The translations under genes and the position numbers were made by a program. Under the pieces are notes generated by a model, which had not been told where the DNA came from, ran no database searches, and saw nothing but the letters and a program-made list of their open reading frames with translations. From Lysobacterales bacterium (GTDB lineage: Bacteria; Pseudomonadota; Gammaproteobacteria; Xanthomonadales; Marinicellaceae): 7,677 nucleotides of DNA. Shown here one piece after another: positions 6,191-7,677 of this stretch (position 1 is the first letter of the stretch; each line of letters opens with the position of its first letter). The stretch covers positions 1 through 7,677 of the forward strand of contig JALSIL010000586.1 of the NCBI GenBank assembly GCA_026990095.1, given 5' to 3'.

Positions 6191-7677
6191 AAATCGTCTT
6201 AAACTCAATGCCAGCATCTTTAAACTGCAAGGCAGTATTGGTCTTTAACTGGTCATTGCCATTAAACAATTTATCCAAGGCAATCACTTTTAAAGGTCTA
6301 TCGGCAAGCACAGCATCCACAATTTTTTGATTGGCTTGTTCGAGCATAAGCACCAGTTCATTTTGATTAATCAAGTGATAATTGTCTTTGTGTTCTATCT
6401 TGGCATTTAAGTCTTTGCCACTTTTTAGCAACAATTCATAAACCATATGCTCAACCGATGCGTTTTCGCTGGTTGGGTCAACAAACAACTCAATCTGACT
6501 GCTTAGTTCATCTATGTTGTGATTTATCGGTTGCCATTGTTTGAAGTTACTATCGGTGAGTTTTAAGACTTTAAAGCCCAAATCGCCGTTATAATCAGGA
6601 TTTTCTTGCTTGATTTTTTGACCCGCACGGCGGATGCGTTCTTTGGCAATATCGGCAATGGTTTTGTAACCTGCTTTAAAAGCTTCACTTTTTTCAGCGG
6701 TTAATTCAGGCAATTGCACCGAAATGCATTGCCGAGTTCCGCCATCTTCGGCGTTTAATGCCATTACGGCATGAGCAGTAGTGCCTGAGCCAGAGAAGAA
6801 GTCTAGGATTATGTCGGATTTGGAGCAACCTATTTCAATAAATCTATTTATTAATCTAATTGGCTTTGGGGTACTGAAAAATTGTTTTCCGTTAAATAAT
6901 TTTCTTACTTCTTGAAAAGCTTCTTGATTATGACCAACATCTTTATGCTTCCATAATGTAAGTGGGGTTATTCCATCTTTAACATCTGTAAGAAATCGTT
7001 TTAATCTAGGTACATTACTTCCTTCTTTACCAAACCATATTCTGTTTTCTTCTCTTAAAACCATAAATCTTTCTTTTGAAAACCGCCAACAAATCCCATC
7101 AGGTGGATTAACTAACCTACCTGATGGAGTTTGAATTGGAAAATCATATTTGGAATTATATGTCTTTACAGTCATATCACCTGAGACCCAAACACCTCTT
7201 GGGTCATTGTCAGGGTTTTTATATCTTTTTAAAGCTTCATCATTTCGTTTAAGTAAATTTGGCTTCCAATCTTGTTTATACTTAGCATAAACAAGAATAT
7301 AATCGTGATTGTCTGAAAACCATTTAGCATCATTTGATGGTGCAAATTTCTTTTCCCAAATTATACTCGCAACAAAATTCTCCTCCCCAAAGACTTCATT
7401 CATCAATAAACGTAAATTGTGCACTTCGTTATCATCAATCGAAACAAAGATAACGCCATCTTGTTTCAGCAAGTTTTTGGCTAAAAACAACCGTGGGTAC
7501 ATCATATTCAGCCAATTGCTGTGGTATTGACCGTTTTCTTTGCTGTTTTTCTTAAACATACCGTCTTTGGTGAGGTAGCCTTCATCGTCTTTATCGCCGA
7601 CTCGTTGTTGGTAGTCTTTTAGCGTTTCGGCAAATTTATCGGGATAGATAAAACTGTCATTGCCAGTGTTGTACGGT
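6189..7677 (-). CDS. mod: Type III DNA N6-adenine methyltransferase Mod (5' end outside window)
   Basis: This is the C-terminal 496 or so residues of a beta-class adenine methyltransferase, the recognition and modification subunit of a type III restriction system. The reading frame is open to the right edge: the first full codons spell PYNTGNDSFIYPDKF, the end of the catalytic DPPY motif (PYNTG at 7662-7676), so the ATG at 7559 is an internal methionine and not the start. Next come the conserved QYHSNWLNMMYPRL and GVIFVSIDD segments, then a target recognition region (about 6841-7380), then the S-adenosylmethionine-binding motif DFFSGSGT (6780-6803) and a full C-terminal domain ending GIEFKTI. 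DPPY before FSGSGT is the beta-class order. The recognition region has lower G+C and mostly AGA arginine codons, unlike its flanks. Any phase-variation repeat near the 5' end would lie outside the window. The recognised DNA site cannot be read from sequence. Confidence 0.96.
   Translation of the reverse strand, partial: PYNTGNDSFIYPDKFAETLKDYQQRVGDKDDEGYLTKDGMFKKNSKENGQYHSNWLNMMYPRLFLAKNLLKQDGVIFVSIDDNEVHNLRLLMNEVFGEENFVASIIWEKKFAPSNDAKWFSDNHDYILVYAKYKQDWKPNLLKRNDEALKRYKNPDNDPRGVWVSGDMTVKTYNSKYDFPIQTPSGRLVNPPDGICWRFSKERFMVLREENRIWFGKEGSNVPRLKRFLTDVKDGITPLTLWKHKDVGHNQEAFQEVRKLFNGKQFFSTPKPIRLINRFIEIGCSKSDIILDFFSGSGTTAHAVMALNAEDGGTRQCISVQLPELTAEKSEAFKAGYKTIADIAKERIRRAGQKIKQENPDYNGDLGFKVLKLTDSNFKQWQPINHNIDELSSQIELFVDPTSENASVEHMVYELLLKSGKDLNAKIEHKDNYHLINQNELVLMLEQANQKIVDAVLADRPLKVIALDKLFNGNDQLKTNTALQFKDAGIEFKTI
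6841..7380 (-). other. Mod target recognition region with foreign-looking composition
   Basis: Counting by hand, G+C here is about 31%, against about 45% in 6601-6840 and about 40% in 7381-7620. Of 13 arginine codons in this block and its immediate edge, nine are AGA; in the rest of the visible mod gene only one of eight is. It lies between the DPPY and FSGSGT motifs, where type III Mod proteins carry their target recognition domain. The edges are approximate. Confidence 0.65.

Noticed and set aside
7557..7559. ATG at 7559 as the start of Mod.
   Set aside because: The frame stays open to the window edge and encodes the conserved PYNTG motif upstream, so this is an internal methionine of a partial gene.
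3052..7677. BREX, type I or Dnd-type defence system.
   Set aside because: The beta-class Mod with a type III target region and the Res motif order with C-terminal PD-ExK fit type III; no specificity subunit, phosphatase or sulfur-modification genes are visible.

Overview
The window is AT-rich, protein-coding almost end to end, and all on the minus strand. It reads from right to left as one tightly packed operon of five genes: a type III DNA methyltransferase (mod, 5' end beyond the right edge), a short RhuM-like protein, the type III restriction subunit (res), an AlbA_2/Schlafen-type ATP-binding protein with a C-terminal winged helix, and an ArnT/PMT-like membrane glycosyltransferase. The composition, the ArnT-like enzyme and the operon style suggest an AT-rich proteobacterium, possibly a gammaproteobacterium. 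This is an impression from the proteins and not a placement.

Layout. At 6189-7677 is Mod, from the PYNTG part of its DPPY motif to its natural C-terminus. At 5733-6179 is a 148-residue protein matching only the N-terminal module of RhuM-family proteins. At 3052-5736 is an apparently complete 894-residue Res with helicase motifs and a C-terminal PD-ExK-type nuclease. At 1694-3052 is the AlbA_2 protein. At 39-1697 is the glycosyltransferase. The junctions are a 9-nt gap, a 4-nt ATGA overlap, a 1-nt TAATG overlap and another 4-nt ATGA overlap, so there is no room for terminators or conventional intergenic promoters. Positions 1-38 hold only a T-rich tract and no gene I can support. No tRNA, rRNA, CRISPR array, insertion sequence or integrase was seen.

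How the genes work together. Mod and Res form a type III restriction-modification system: Mod recognises and N6-methylates an asymmetric site, and Res uses ATP to drive cleavage when bound by Mod. The RhuM-like and AlbA_2 proteins are not core type III subunits; their placement inside the operon suggests accessory, regulatory or backup defence roles, which is inference. The glycosyltransferase is probably a cell-envelope gene that the defence genes sit directly upstream of, although its start codon overlaps the stop of the AlbA_2 gene.

The main points of interest are the four-gene mod-rhuM-res-albA2 arrangement, the shortened RhuM, a recombination-like low-G+C block with different arginine codons covering the Mod target recognition domain, and a perfect 25-bp palindrome inside the rhuM-like gene.
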